DNA of 64,000 nucleotides from Rhodospirillales bacterium (GTDB lineage Bacteria; Pseudomonadota; Alphaproteobacteria; Rhodospirillales; Casp-alpha2), in the NCBI GenBank assembly GCA_017640505.1, contig JAEPQO010000001.1, forward strand, positions 636,625 through 700,624. The letters are read 5' to 3'. The translations under genes were made by a program, and so were the position numbers. This document shows positions 16,462 to 23,833 of this stretch, piece after piece (positions within the stretch are counted from its first letter, which is position 1; each line of letters opens with the position of its first letter). Below the pieces are notes generated by a model. That model was not told the DNA's origin. It made no database searches and was given only the letters and a program-made list of their open reading frames with translations.

Positions 16462-17309
16462 CGCTTTGGATGCAGGCCTCGACGAGGAAACGGTGGTGTT
16501 GCCGGCTGCTGGCCGGTCTGACGGTGGCGGTCTTGTCGCTGCCGGGTGCAGCCGTTGCGCAGAGCCTTAGCCTGGGCGGCGTAAAGGGCGACCTGCCGAT
16601 CGAGGTTTACGCGCAGGACGGAATCGAGTGGCAGCAGGACGGCAGCCTTTTCGTGGCGCGCGGGGATGCGCGGGCTGTACGCGGAGAGGTGGAGGTGCTG
16701 AGCGACGAATTGCGCGCCCATTACCGCGAGAACGCAAGCGGCCAGTCCGAGGTCTGGCGCCTGGACGCGCTTGGCAACGTGCGTATCGTTTCGGACAGCG
16801 AAACGGCTTATGGAGACCGGGCGATCTATAACGCCGACCAGAAGGTGCTTGTCGTCGACGGCAAGAAACCGAGTCTGGTGTCGGGGCAGGATACATTGTC
16901 GGCCAGTCAGCAGCTCGAATACTGGGAACTCAAGAAGTTCGCCGTGGCGCGCGGAAATGCCGTCGCGACGCGGGACAAAAAGCAGGTCTTCGCGGATGTG
17001 CTGGTCGCGCACCTTAACGAAGACGCGCAAGGCAAGACGCAGGTTTATCGGGTCGATGCCTATGACAACGTCCGTATTCGCACCGAGCGTGAAACGGCGA
17101 CCGGTGACCGCGGGGTCTATAACGTGGAAAGTGGTATCGCTACCCTGACCGGTCAGGTTAGACTGGTGCGTGACGAGAACGAACTGCGGGGTTGTCGCGC
17201 CGAGGTGAATCTCAATACCGGCATCAGTAAGCTCTTTCCGTGTCAAAGCGGTCAGGGGTCGGGACGGGTACAGGGGAGCTTCGTCCCAAAGAACCGTAGC
17301 AACAATTGA
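16458..17309 (+). CDS. lptA: LPS transport periplasmic protein LptA
   Basis: 283 residues with a signal peptide (hydrophobic stretch about residues 18-32, cleavage near AVAQS). The OstA/LptA beta-jellyroll follows, with repeating strands such as VYAQDGIEWQQDGSLFVARGDA, given here as one example of the pattern. LptA monomers form the periplasmic bridge that carries LPS from LptC to LptD. The protein is longer than E. coli LptA (about 185 residues) and appears to contain two to three jellyroll-like repeats, which is common in alphaproteobacteria. The start overlaps the lptC stop. Confidence 0.88.
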   Translation: MTLWMQASTRKRWCCRLLAGLTVAVLSLPGAAVAQSLSLGGVKGDLPIEVYAQDGIEWQQDGSLFVARGDARAVRGEVEVLSDELRAHYRENASGQSEVWRLDALGNVRIVSDSETAYGDRAIYNADQKVLVVDGKKPSLVSGQDTLSASQQLEYWELKKFAVARGNAVATRDKKQVFADVLVAHLNEDAQGKTQVYRVDAYDNVRIRTERETATGDRGVYNVESGIATLTGQVRLVRDENELRGCRAEVNLNTGISKLFPCQSGQGSGRVQGSFVPKNRSNN

Positions 17310-17349
17310 CAACGATGTACGCACAGCATCGGCGGCCAAGAGGAATGGA

Positions 17350-18165
17350 ATGAGCGACGACTTCGAGGAAATCGGCAAACAGCTGGCGCAAGGTGGGGGC
17401 GATCCGCAAAAGCGGAGAAAGCCGCGTCTGGTTGCGCGAAGCGAACGGGGTCTGTATGCGCTGAACATTGGCAAGCGTTTCAAGAAACGCCCCGTCGTCA
17501 GAAGCGTCAGCCTTGAAGTGCATCGTGGCGAGGTTGTCGGCCTCCTCGGGCCGAACGGCGCGGGTAAAACGACCTGCTTTTACATGATCACCGGTCTCAT
17601 ACAGCCCGACATGGGAAATATCGTCCTCGACGGGAACGATATTACCGACCTGCCGATGTACCGCCGTGCCCGTCTTGGTATCGGGTATCTGCCGCAGGAG
17701 GCGTCGATCTTCCGCGGACTGAGCGTCGAAAACAATATCCGGGCAGTGCTTGAAGTCGTCGAGAAGAGCCGGGAGCGGCGCGAGGCGATCCTTGATGCTT
17801 TGCTCGCCGAGTTCTCGATCACCCATCTGCGCCGCGCACCTGCACTGGCGCTCTCCGGTGGTGAACGGCGCCGGGTTGAAATCGCCCGTGCGCTGGCCTC
17901 GAACCCGCACTTCGTTCTGCTTGATGAACCGTTCGCCGGGATCGACCCGATTGCCGTCGGGGATATCCGTGAATTGGTGGCACACCTGAAGGATCGTGGT
18001 ATCGGCGTGCTGATTACGGACCACAACGTGCGCGAGACGCTCGATGTGATCGACCGGGCCTATATCATCCACGATGGAATGATGCTGATGGAGGGGGCAC
18101 CGTCGGATATCGTCGGCAATGCGGACGTTCGACGCGTCTATCTGGGTGACCGCTTCTCTCTCTGA
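17350..18165 (+). CDS. lptB: LPS export ABC ATPase LptB
   Basis: 271 residues. Walker A GPNGAGKTT, Q-loop at YLPQEASIF, signature LSGGERRR and Walker B FVLLDEPFAGIDP are all intact, with the switch His at ITDHNVRET. LptB is the dimeric motor that extracts LPS from the inner membrane with LptFG and LptC. A basic N-terminal extension of about 35 residues precedes the ATPase core. GAGGAA lies upstream of the ATG. The genes lptF and lptG are not in the window, as usual. Confidence 0.95.
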   Translation: MSDDFEEIGKQLAQGGGDPQKRRKPRLVARSERGLYALNIGKRFKKRPVVRSVSLEVHRGEVVGLLGPNGAGKTTCFYMITGLIQPDMGNIVLDGNDITDLPMYRRARLGIGYLPQEASIFRGLSVENNIRAVLEVVEKSRERREAILDALLAEFSITHLRRAPALALSGGERRRVEIARALASNPHFVLLDEPFAGIDPIAVGDIRELVAHLKDRGIGVLITDHNVRETLDVIDRAYIIHDGMMLMEGAPSDIVGNADVRRVYLGDRFSL

Positions 18166-18186
18166 CGTCATGGGCCGGAGGCGCCA

Positions 18187-19677
18187 ATGGTAATGTCGCC
18201 TCGTCTCGAACAGCGGCTCGGGCAGTCGCTGGTCATGACGCCGCAATTGCAGCAGGCGATCAAGCTGCTGCAGCTTTCCAACCTCGAATTGTCCGAGTTC
18301 GTCGAGAGCGAACTTGAAACCAACCCGCTTCTGGAGCGGGACGAGCAGGCGCCGGCCGAGACGCCGGAACGGGACGGCGATTACGATGACGGTTTCGATG
18401 ATGCGCCCGCGCTCGACGACCTGAATCTTGGTGACCCGGCGGGGTCCGAGATGACGTCCGCGGGCGAACTGGATGCGGACATGGGCGGTGCCTACGAAGA
18501 CGGCTCCGTGAGTGTCGGCCAGTTCACGGGGCCGCCGGAACCGGGCGGCTACGATCCGGACATGCCCGGCCTCGAGGAGACGCTGGCGGAAACGCAGACG
18601 TTGCGGGCATATCTTGACCAGCAGTTGGCAATGGCTCACCTGTCGCCGGCGGATATGTTGATCGCCGCCTATCTGATCGACCAGGTGGAAGAAAGCGGAT
18701 ATCTCGGCGGCACCGTCGAGGAGGCGGCCGAGATGCTTGGCGCGCCGGTCGAGGACATCGAGCGTATCCTCGCGGTGTTACAGGGTTTCGAGCCCACAGG
18801 TGTCTTCGCGCGCGATCTTGCCGAGTGCATGGCCTTGCAGTTGAAGGAGCGCGACAGGTTCGATCCGGCGATGCAGGTCTTTGTCGGCAATCTCGATCTC
18901 GTTGCCGCGCGGGAGCTGACCAAGCTGGCGAACCTTTGCGGCGTCGATGCCGAGGACATTGCCGATATGTTGGCCGAGATCCGGGAGCTTGACCCTAAAC
19001 CGGGACTGTCGTTTGCGCCCGAAACGGCGGAGCCGATCATCCCGGACGTCATCATGGTGCGCCATCCCAAGGGCGGCTGGTCGGTCGAACTCAATTCGGA
19101 AACGTTGCCACGCGTGCTCGTCAATTCCAGTTACCACGCGCGTGTCCAGAAGATGCCGATGAGCAAGGAAGACCGAAAATACCTTGCCGAACAATTCCAG
19201 TCCGCCAACTGGCTGGTCCGGGCATTGCACCAGCGCGCGACGACGATCCTCAAGGTGTCGTCGGAGATCGTTCGCCGGCAGGATGCGTTCTTCAAAAAAG
19301 GCATTCAGCATCTCAGGCCCATGGTGCTGCGGGATGTCGCCGACGAAATCGAGATGCACGAAAGCACGGTTAGCCGTGTCACCTCGAACAAATACATCGT
19401 GACGCCGCGTGGTATTTTTGAGCTGAAGTATTTCTTCTCGTCGTCGATCGGTGCGACCGACGGTGGCGAGGCGCATTCAGCCGAATCGGTCCGCCATCGC
19501 ATCAAGGAATTGATCGATGCCGAGGATCCGAAGAAAATTTTGTCCGACGACAAGCTGGTGAAGATGCTTGTCGACGAGGGCTACGACATTGCGCGGCGCA
19601 CGGTCGCAAAGTACCGGGAATCCATGAGAATCGGTTCTTCGGTCGAACGGCGCCGGCAAAAGGCGCCACCGAAATGA
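18187..19677 (+). CDS. rpoN: RNA polymerase sigma-54 factor
   Basis: 496 residues with the three sigma-54 regions. Region I is glutamine- and leucine-rich (QSLVMTPQLQQAIKLLQLSN) and holds the polymerase inactive until an AAA+ activator acts. Region II is strongly acidic, about residues 55-115. The C-terminal DNA-binding region ends with the RpoN box ARRTVAKYRE that reads the -24 element. GGAGG lies before the ATG. Sigma-54 drives nitrogen, flagellar and other alternative programmes. Its place before hpf and ptsN is a classic arrangement. Confidence 0.96.
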   Translation: MVMSPRLEQRLGQSLVMTPQLQQAIKLLQLSNLELSEFVESELETNPLLERDEQAPAETPERDGDYDDGFDDAPALDDLNLGDPAGSEMTSAGELDADMGGAYEDGSVSVGQFTGPPEPGGYDPDMPGLEETLAETQTLRAYLDQQLAMAHLSPADMLIAAYLIDQVEESGYLGGTVEEAAEMLGAPVEDIERILAVLQGFEPTGVFARDLAECMALQLKERDRFDPAMQVFVGNLDLVAARELTKLANLCGVDAEDIADMLAEIRELDPKPGLSFAPETAEPIIPDVIMVRHPKGGWSVELNSETLPRVLVNSSYHARVQKMPMSKEDRKYLAEQFQSANWLVRALHQRATTILKVSSEIVRRQDAFFKKGIQHLRPMVLRDVADEIEMHESTVSRVTSNKYIVTPRGIFELKYFFSSSIGATDGGEAHSAESVRHRIKELIDAEDPKKILSDDKLVKMLVDEGYDIARRTVAKYRESMRIGSSVERRRQKAPPK

Positions 19678-19775
19678 ACCGAATTTAGGTCCGAAAGGGG
19701 ACCGGTCTTTCCATTCATTCTGGTGACATGGAGTGCCAATCGGAGTATCATCGGTTCATGTTACATCTTCTCGTA

Positions 19776-19804
19776 TTGACTTCGCGGAACCTTCTCACTA
19801 GGGT
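19776..19804 (+). promoter_or_regulatory. Sigma-70-like promoter of hpf
   Basis: TTGACT at 19776-19781 and TAGGGT at 19799-19804 are spaced by 17 bp, giving a start near 19811 and a leader of about 95 nt before hpf. The rpoN-hpf gap (19678-19905) holds no other gene. I saw no sigma-54 -24/-12 pair in it. Confidence 0.5.
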
Positions 19805-19905
19805 CCGCCCACCGTCAGCTGAGGGGGAATGGGGAAAGCAACCCCATGCCATAGACGGGGCGAAAGAAGCTTTACAAATCAATCACTTAAAGGCTTAGCC
19901 CAGAC

Positions 19906-20490
19906 ATGGAAATTTCCGTTTCCGGTAAACATGTTGATGTTGGTGATGCGTTTCGCTCATACGCCGAAGAGCAACTGACCGACTCGGTCACCAAATATTT
20001 CGACCAGGCGATCGATGCGCATGTCACGATTTCGCGCGAAGGATCGATGATGCATGTGGATATCTCGGTGCACCCGGGACCGCGTGGCCTGATCGTCCAA
20101 GGCCGTGGCCAGGCTGACGAAGCTTATCCCGCTTTTGATGCCGCATTGGAACGGATTTCCAAACAGCTTCGCCGCTACAAGCGCCGGCTGGTCGACGACC
20201 AGCGCCGCCGCGCCGCGAACGACGATGTCGTCAGCGCGCAGCAATATGTTATTCAGGGCGATACCGGCGAAGAAGAAATCGAAGTTGACGCACAACCGGT
20301 TATCGTCGCGGAAATGCAGACAGATATCGCGACGCTGACTGTCAGCGAAGCGGTCATGCACATGGATCTGGCGGATTTGCCGGTCCTCATGTTCCGCAAC
20401 TCAAAGACCAACGCCTTAAGCGTCGTCTATCATCGCAAGGACGGCAACATAGGCTGGATCGATCCGTCGCCGAGTGGCGCGACCGACTAG
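19906..20490 (+). CDS. hpf: Ribosome hibernation-promoting factor, long form
   Basis: 194 residues. The N-terminal HPF/RaiA domain (about 1-100; MEISVSGKHVDVGDAFRSYA at the start) binds the 30S decoding region and blocks mRNA and tRNA. The C-terminal domain (about 130-185; VMHMDLADLPVLMFRNSKTNALSV region) dimerises to join two 70S ribosomes into 100S particles. A two-domain protein of this length is the long HPF type, which makes a separate RMF unnecessary. It has its own promoter-like sequence and is followed by ptsN after 61 bp containing two small hairpins. Confidence 0.94.
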   Translation: MEISVSGKHVDVGDAFRSYAEEQLTDSVTKYFDQAIDAHVTISREGSMMHVDISVHPGPRGLIVQGRGQADEAYPAFDAALERISKQLRRYKRRLVDDQRRRAANDDVVSAQQYVIQGDTGEEEIEVDAQPVIVAEMQTDIATLTVSEAVMHMDLADLPVLMFRNSKTNALSVVYHRKDGNIGWIDPSPSGATD

Positions 20491-20551
20491 AAGCAAACAA
20501 TGACCCTGCGCGGGTCCGGCTGAAAAAGCCAGTGTTGGACAGGAAGTGACG

Positions 20552-21016
20552 ATGGAACTCAGTGATCTCCTAGACAGCGGCAGTGTAGTTGCCAACCTCC
20601 GCGCGACCAGCAAGAAGCAGGCGCTGCAGGAACTGGCGCGCAAGGCCGCCGACGTGACCGGACTGGACGAGCGTAAGATTTTCGGGGTGCTGATGGACCG
20701 TGAACGTCTCGGCACGACCGGCGTCGGTTCCGGGATCGCCATCCCGCACGGCAAGCTGCCGGAGCTGGACCGTCTTTACGGCATTTTCGCCCGGCTCGAA
20801 AAGCCGGTCGATTTCCAGTCCATTGACGACCGCCCGGTCGATCTGATTTTCGTGCTGCTGGCGCCGGAAGAAGCGGGCGCCGATCATCTGAAGGCGCTGG
20901 CGCGCGTGTCGCGCCTGTTGCGCGATCACGACGTTTGCGACAAGCTTCGCGGAACCGGGGAAGTCGATGCGCTGTTCGCGATCATGACCGAATCGCAGGA
21001 AACGCGCGCTGCCTGA
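20552..21016 (+). CDS. ptsN: PTS IIA-like nitrogen regulatory protein
   Basis: 154 residues from the ATG at 20552. The EIIA-Ntr fold is clear and the phosphorylated histidine is His66 in GSGIAIPHGKLPEL. The protein receives phosphate from PtsP and NPr and, in its unmodified form, regulates potassium uptake, nitrogen and carbon responses by protein contacts. Its position after rpoN and hpf is conserved across proteobacteria. The stop is 24 bp from the end of the convergent heat-shock gene. Confidence 0.95.
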   Translation: MELSDLLDSGSVVANLRATSKKQALQELARKAADVTGLDERKIFGVLMDRERLGTTGVGSGIAIPHGKLPELDRLYGIFARLEKPVDFQSIDDRPVDLIFVLLAPEEAGADHLKALARVSRLLRDHDVCDKLRGTGEVDALFAIMTESQETRAA

Positions 21017-21040
21017 CCAAGCGCCTGCCGTATGGCTGGA

Positions 21041-21484
21041 TTACTCGTCCGGCTCCATGTCGATGGTCTGCGCGGCACCTTTGCCACTCTGAATCTTGAT
21101 ATTCTTGATCTCAGGCTCCGGAACCTCCCGGTGCAGGTCGACGTTCAACAGGCCGTTGTCCAGCGTTGCGGCGACAACCTCGATCCCTTCCGCCAGCACG
21201 AAAGAGCGCTGAAACTGCCGGGCGGCGATGCCGCGGTGAATAAAAATACGATCCGCGGCGTCGTCTACCTGTTTGCCACGGATGACAAGCTGGTTGTCTT
21301 CCACCGCCACCGAAAGGTCGTCCATCGTGAACCCGGCAACGGCAAGGGTAATTCGGATATCGTTCTCACCTGTCTGCTCGATGTTGTAGGGCGGATACCC
21401 CTCGCCGGATGCTTTAGCAGCGCGATCGAGTATCTGTTCGATGCGGTCGAAACCGAGCAGTTGCGGATTGTTGAATATCGCCAT
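21041..21484 (-). CDS. Small heat-shock protein, Hsp20/IbpA type
   Basis: 147 residues from the ATG at 21484, with GGGAG upstream. The alpha-crystallin domain (about residues 33-125) contains PPYNIEQTGENDIRITLAVAG and the IHRGIAARQFQRSFVL strand. The C-terminal IKI-type motif (IKNIKIQ) supports oligomer assembly. IbpA-type chaperones hold unfolding proteins without ATP. The upstream strand carries a hairpin near the Shine-Dalgarno sequence (about 21497-21515), but it does not match the ROSE consensus well enough to call a thermosensor. Confidence 0.93.
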   Translation of the reverse strand: MAIFNNPQLLGFDRIEQILDRAAKASGEGYPPYNIEQTGENDIRITLAVAGFTMDDLSVAVEDNQLVIRGKQVDDAADRIFIHRGIAARQFQRSFVLAEGIEVVAATLDNGLLNVDLHREVPEPEIKNIKIQSGKGAAQTIDMEPDE

Positions 21485-21696
21485 CTTCGTCTCCCGGCCT
21501 CCCCGAAAGGGCGAGGTCTGTTCTGGGCCCGTGGAATAACTCCGGCGCCCGGTTGCCGAAATGCCCCTGTGGCCGATCGGCTCCCCCATAGAGTTGGAAG
21601 CGGCGCGCCCCAAGTCAAGACCATGCCGGGTGCGTGACAATGCAGGCGGACGCCAAGTAAGCTCCTTCTCACCTTCCGGACGCGAGGAAACCAGAC

Positions 21697-22821
21697 ATGA
21701 CCCAGCCGCCCCCCGCCGAGATCGGCGATGATCTTCAGGATGTTGATACACCGGCACTTCTGATCGATCTCGATGCCTTCGAAGCGAATATCGAGCAACT
21801 TGCAAAGACGGTTGCCGGGTTCGGTGTCAGACTTCGCGCGCACTCCAAGACGCACAAATGCCCGGAGATCGCCAAGCGCCAAATGGCCGCAGGCGCCGTC
21901 GGTATTTGCTGCCAGAAGGTGGGCGAAGCCGAGGCCATGGTCGCCGGCGGTGTCCCGGACGTACTGGTCACGAACCAGATCTGGGGCGAAAAGAAGCTTA
22001 ACCGGCTGGCGGCACTCGCGCGGGACGCACGTATCGGCGTGCTGGCCGATGATGCACAGAACGTCCGTGATCTTGCGCTGGCGGCGCGGGACGCGGGGGT
22101 GACGCTCGATGTCTACGTGGAAATCGACGTCGGCGCCGGGCGCTGCGGTATCGACCCCGGCGAGCCTGCCGCCGAGCTGGCCGGTCTGGTGGTGGCAGAG
22201 GACGGCCTGAATTTTGCCGGCCTCCAGGCATATCACGGATCTGCGCAGCATATCCGCACCGCCAACGAACGGGGGGCGGCCATCGGCGCGGCCTGCGACA
22301 GGGTTCGCGAAACGCTGGCAGCGATGGAGAAGGCGGGCATTGACGTGCCGATCGTCACGGGGGCGGGCACCGGCAGTTTCCGTTTCGAAGCGGCGAGCGG
22401 GCTTTATCAGGAAATGCAGTGCGGCTCGTATATCTTCATGGACGCGGATTACGCGCAGAACATGGATCAGCAGGGCGATCCCTTTACCGAATTCCGGCAC
22501 AGCCTTTATGTTCTGGTCACGGTGATGAGCGCGACGAAACCCGGGCGCGCCGTGGTCGACGCCGGACACAAGGCGCTTGGCAACGACCAGGGCATGCCAT
22601 GGGTTGCGGACATTCCGGGCGCGCGGTACGAGGGCCCGTCGGACGATCATGGTACACTCGTCCTCGATGAAGCGGCGCGCGGCGTGCTGCTGGGCGAAAA
22701 GATCAGGCTGATTCCCGGTCACTGTGACCCCACGGTCAATCTTTACGACTGGTTCGTGGTGGTGCAGGGCGGCCGGGTGGTCGATCTGTGGGAAATCTCG
22801 GCGCGCGGTGCGACACGGTAG
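21697..22821 (+). CDS. DSD1-family PLP enzyme (D-threonine/3-hydroxyaspartate aldolase-like)
   Basis: 374 residues of the alanine-racemase-fold PLP family. Lys51 in RAHSKTHKCP is the likely Schiff-base lysine. The C-terminal IPGHCDPTVNLYDW holds the His and Cys residues that bind the divalent metal in D-serine dehydratase and D-threonine aldolase relatives. Reactions in this group are retro-aldol cleavage or dehydration of beta-hydroxy amino acids; the exact substrate cannot be chosen from sequence. It is followed after 12 bp by slyX. Confidence 0.85.
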   Translation: MTQPPPAEIGDDLQDVDTPALLIDLDAFEANIEQLAKTVAGFGVRLRAHSKTHKCPEIAKRQMAAGAVGICCQKVGEAEAMVAGGVPDVLVTNQIWGEKKLNRLAALARDARIGVLADDAQNVRDLALAARDAGVTLDVYVEIDVGAGRCGIDPGEPAAELAGLVVAEDGLNFAGLQAYHGSAQHIRTANERGAAIGAACDRVRETLAAMEKAGIDVPIVTGAGTGSFRFEAASGLYQEMQCGSYIFMDADYAQNMDQQGDPFTEFRHSLYVLVTVMSATKPGRAVVDAGHKALGNDQGMPWVADIPGARYEGPSDDHGTLVLDEAARGVLLGEKIRLIPGHCDPTVNLYDWFVVVQGGRVVDLWEISARGATR

Positions 22822-22833
22822 TACGGAGGGCCT

Positions 22834-23037
22834 ATGACGCAAGAACTGGAAGCGCGAATTACCGAGCTCGAGATGACGGTGACGCATCAGGAGCGTACCA
22901 TCAGTGAACTCAGCGATGTCGTCGCTGAGCAGTGGACGCGCATAGAGGTCCTGATGCGCGAGCTGACGCGGCTAGACGAAACCAAGGCCGATGCCGAGCC
23001 TGAGGACGAGGCCAACCGCCGCCCTCCACATTATTGA
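22834..23037 (+). CDS. slyX: SlyX family protein
   Basis: 67 residues. An amphipathic heptad-rich coiled coil covers residues 3-50 (ELEARITELEMTVTHQERTI), and the chain ends with the family-typical RRPPHY. SlyX is a small cytoplasmic protein of unknown function, widespread in proteobacteria. GGAGGG stands before the ATG. It is probably co-transcribed with the PLP-enzyme gene. Confidence 0.9.
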   Translation: MTQELEARITELEMTVTHQERTISELSDVVAEQWTRIEVLMRELTRLDETKADAEPEDEANRRPPHY

Positions 23038-23101
23038 AAAAGCCTGCTAGTCTAGGAAGTTAAGGCAGAAAGCCGGGGAATAATCCTCGGAGGAATACAG
23101 G

Positions 23102-23830
23102 TTGGCACTCGGTATCCCATCGAGTCAGTCGGTTTCGTTTTCCATCAGCGGATCGCAGACGGCACAGCAATTGCTGTCCACCTCGCCGGTTTCGCTTGAC
23201 CCGGCACGCGCACGCGGCCTCGCGGACGGAACCACCGCGGGCCGGTTTGTGGAACGCCGCGTCACCATCGATACGGCCGCCGCCAGCCAGGCCCTGCGGC
23301 AATCCGTTTTTGCCGGTTCGACGATCCGTGATGCACTGCGCGAACTGGCGGGGCTTGCCGAAATCGCCGCAAACGAGGGGCTTGTATCAGAAAGCGTCAA
23401 TCTCCTGTCCGCTGACGGCACGCGGGTATCGCGCAACAATATCCAGGCGCAGTTGGATCGTGCCGTTGCCCTGATCGACAGTCTTGTTTCCGCCTCCGCT
23501 ACCGGCAGTGCGAATTTTATTGATGGAAGCGGGCCCACGATCCGGATTCAGACCAGCAGTTACGGCGGGGCGGTGTCGGTCACGCCGCAGGGGTTTGACG
23601 CTGCGTCGCTCGGGCTTCAGAACCTGGATGTGTCCTCGGCCGCCGATGCGCGTCTGACGGTTGCCCGGATCGAAAACGCCATCAACGTCACCGGCTCGCG
23701 CCTCGACCGTCTGTCGCAACTGCAGTCCGCACTGGGGCAGACGAACAGCTTCGATCAGTCTCTGATCGCGGCAACGACGAACATATCCGGCGCGCTGCCG
23801 GTCGGTGCCTTCGTCAACCTGTCTGCCTGA
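23102..23830 (+). CDS. Flagellin-like protein, atypical
   Basis: 242 residues from a TTG at 23102, supported by GGAGG nine bases upstream. The middle resembles the flagellin D1 helix region (IRDALRELAGLAEIAANEGL, then NIQAQLDRAVALIDSLV and NFIDGS). A DAASLGLQNLDVSS strand and a C-terminal helix with ARIENAINVTGSRLDRLSQLQ follow, as in flagellin termini. The conserved N-terminal D0 helix of true flagellins is missing, replaced by a serine-rich start, and no flagellar gene is nearby. It could be a degenerate flagellin, a hook-associated-like protein or a homologue with another export role. Confidence 0.55.
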   Translation: MALGIPSSQSVSFSISGSQTAQQLLSTSPVSLDPARARGLADGTTAGRFVERRVTIDTAAASQALRQSVFAGSTIRDALRELAGLAEIAANEGLVSESVNLLSADGTRVSRNNIQAQLDRAVALIDSLVSASATGSANFIDGSGPTIRIQTSSYGGAVSVTPQGFDAASLGLQNLDVSSAADARLTVARIENAINVTGSRLDRLSQLQSALGQTNSFDQSLIAATTNISGALPVGAFVNLSA

Positions 23831-23833
23831 CGA

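Noticed and set aside
17224-18639. Open frame of 471 codons antisense to lptB and rpoN
   Set aside because: It is a shadow of two well-supported genes.
21485-21640. ROSE-like RNA thermometer or RpoH promoter for the small heat-shock gene
   Set aside because: A hairpin lies near the ribosome site, and a CTTGACTT is present at about 21612-21619 on the minus strand. However, the -10 match and spacing are poor and the ROSE consensus around the Shine-Dalgarno sequence is not evident.
21265-22887. Open frame of 540 codons on the minus strand across the heat-shock gene and the PLP-enzyme gene
   Set aside because: It overlaps two well-supported genes in other frames or strand and has no recognisable motif.
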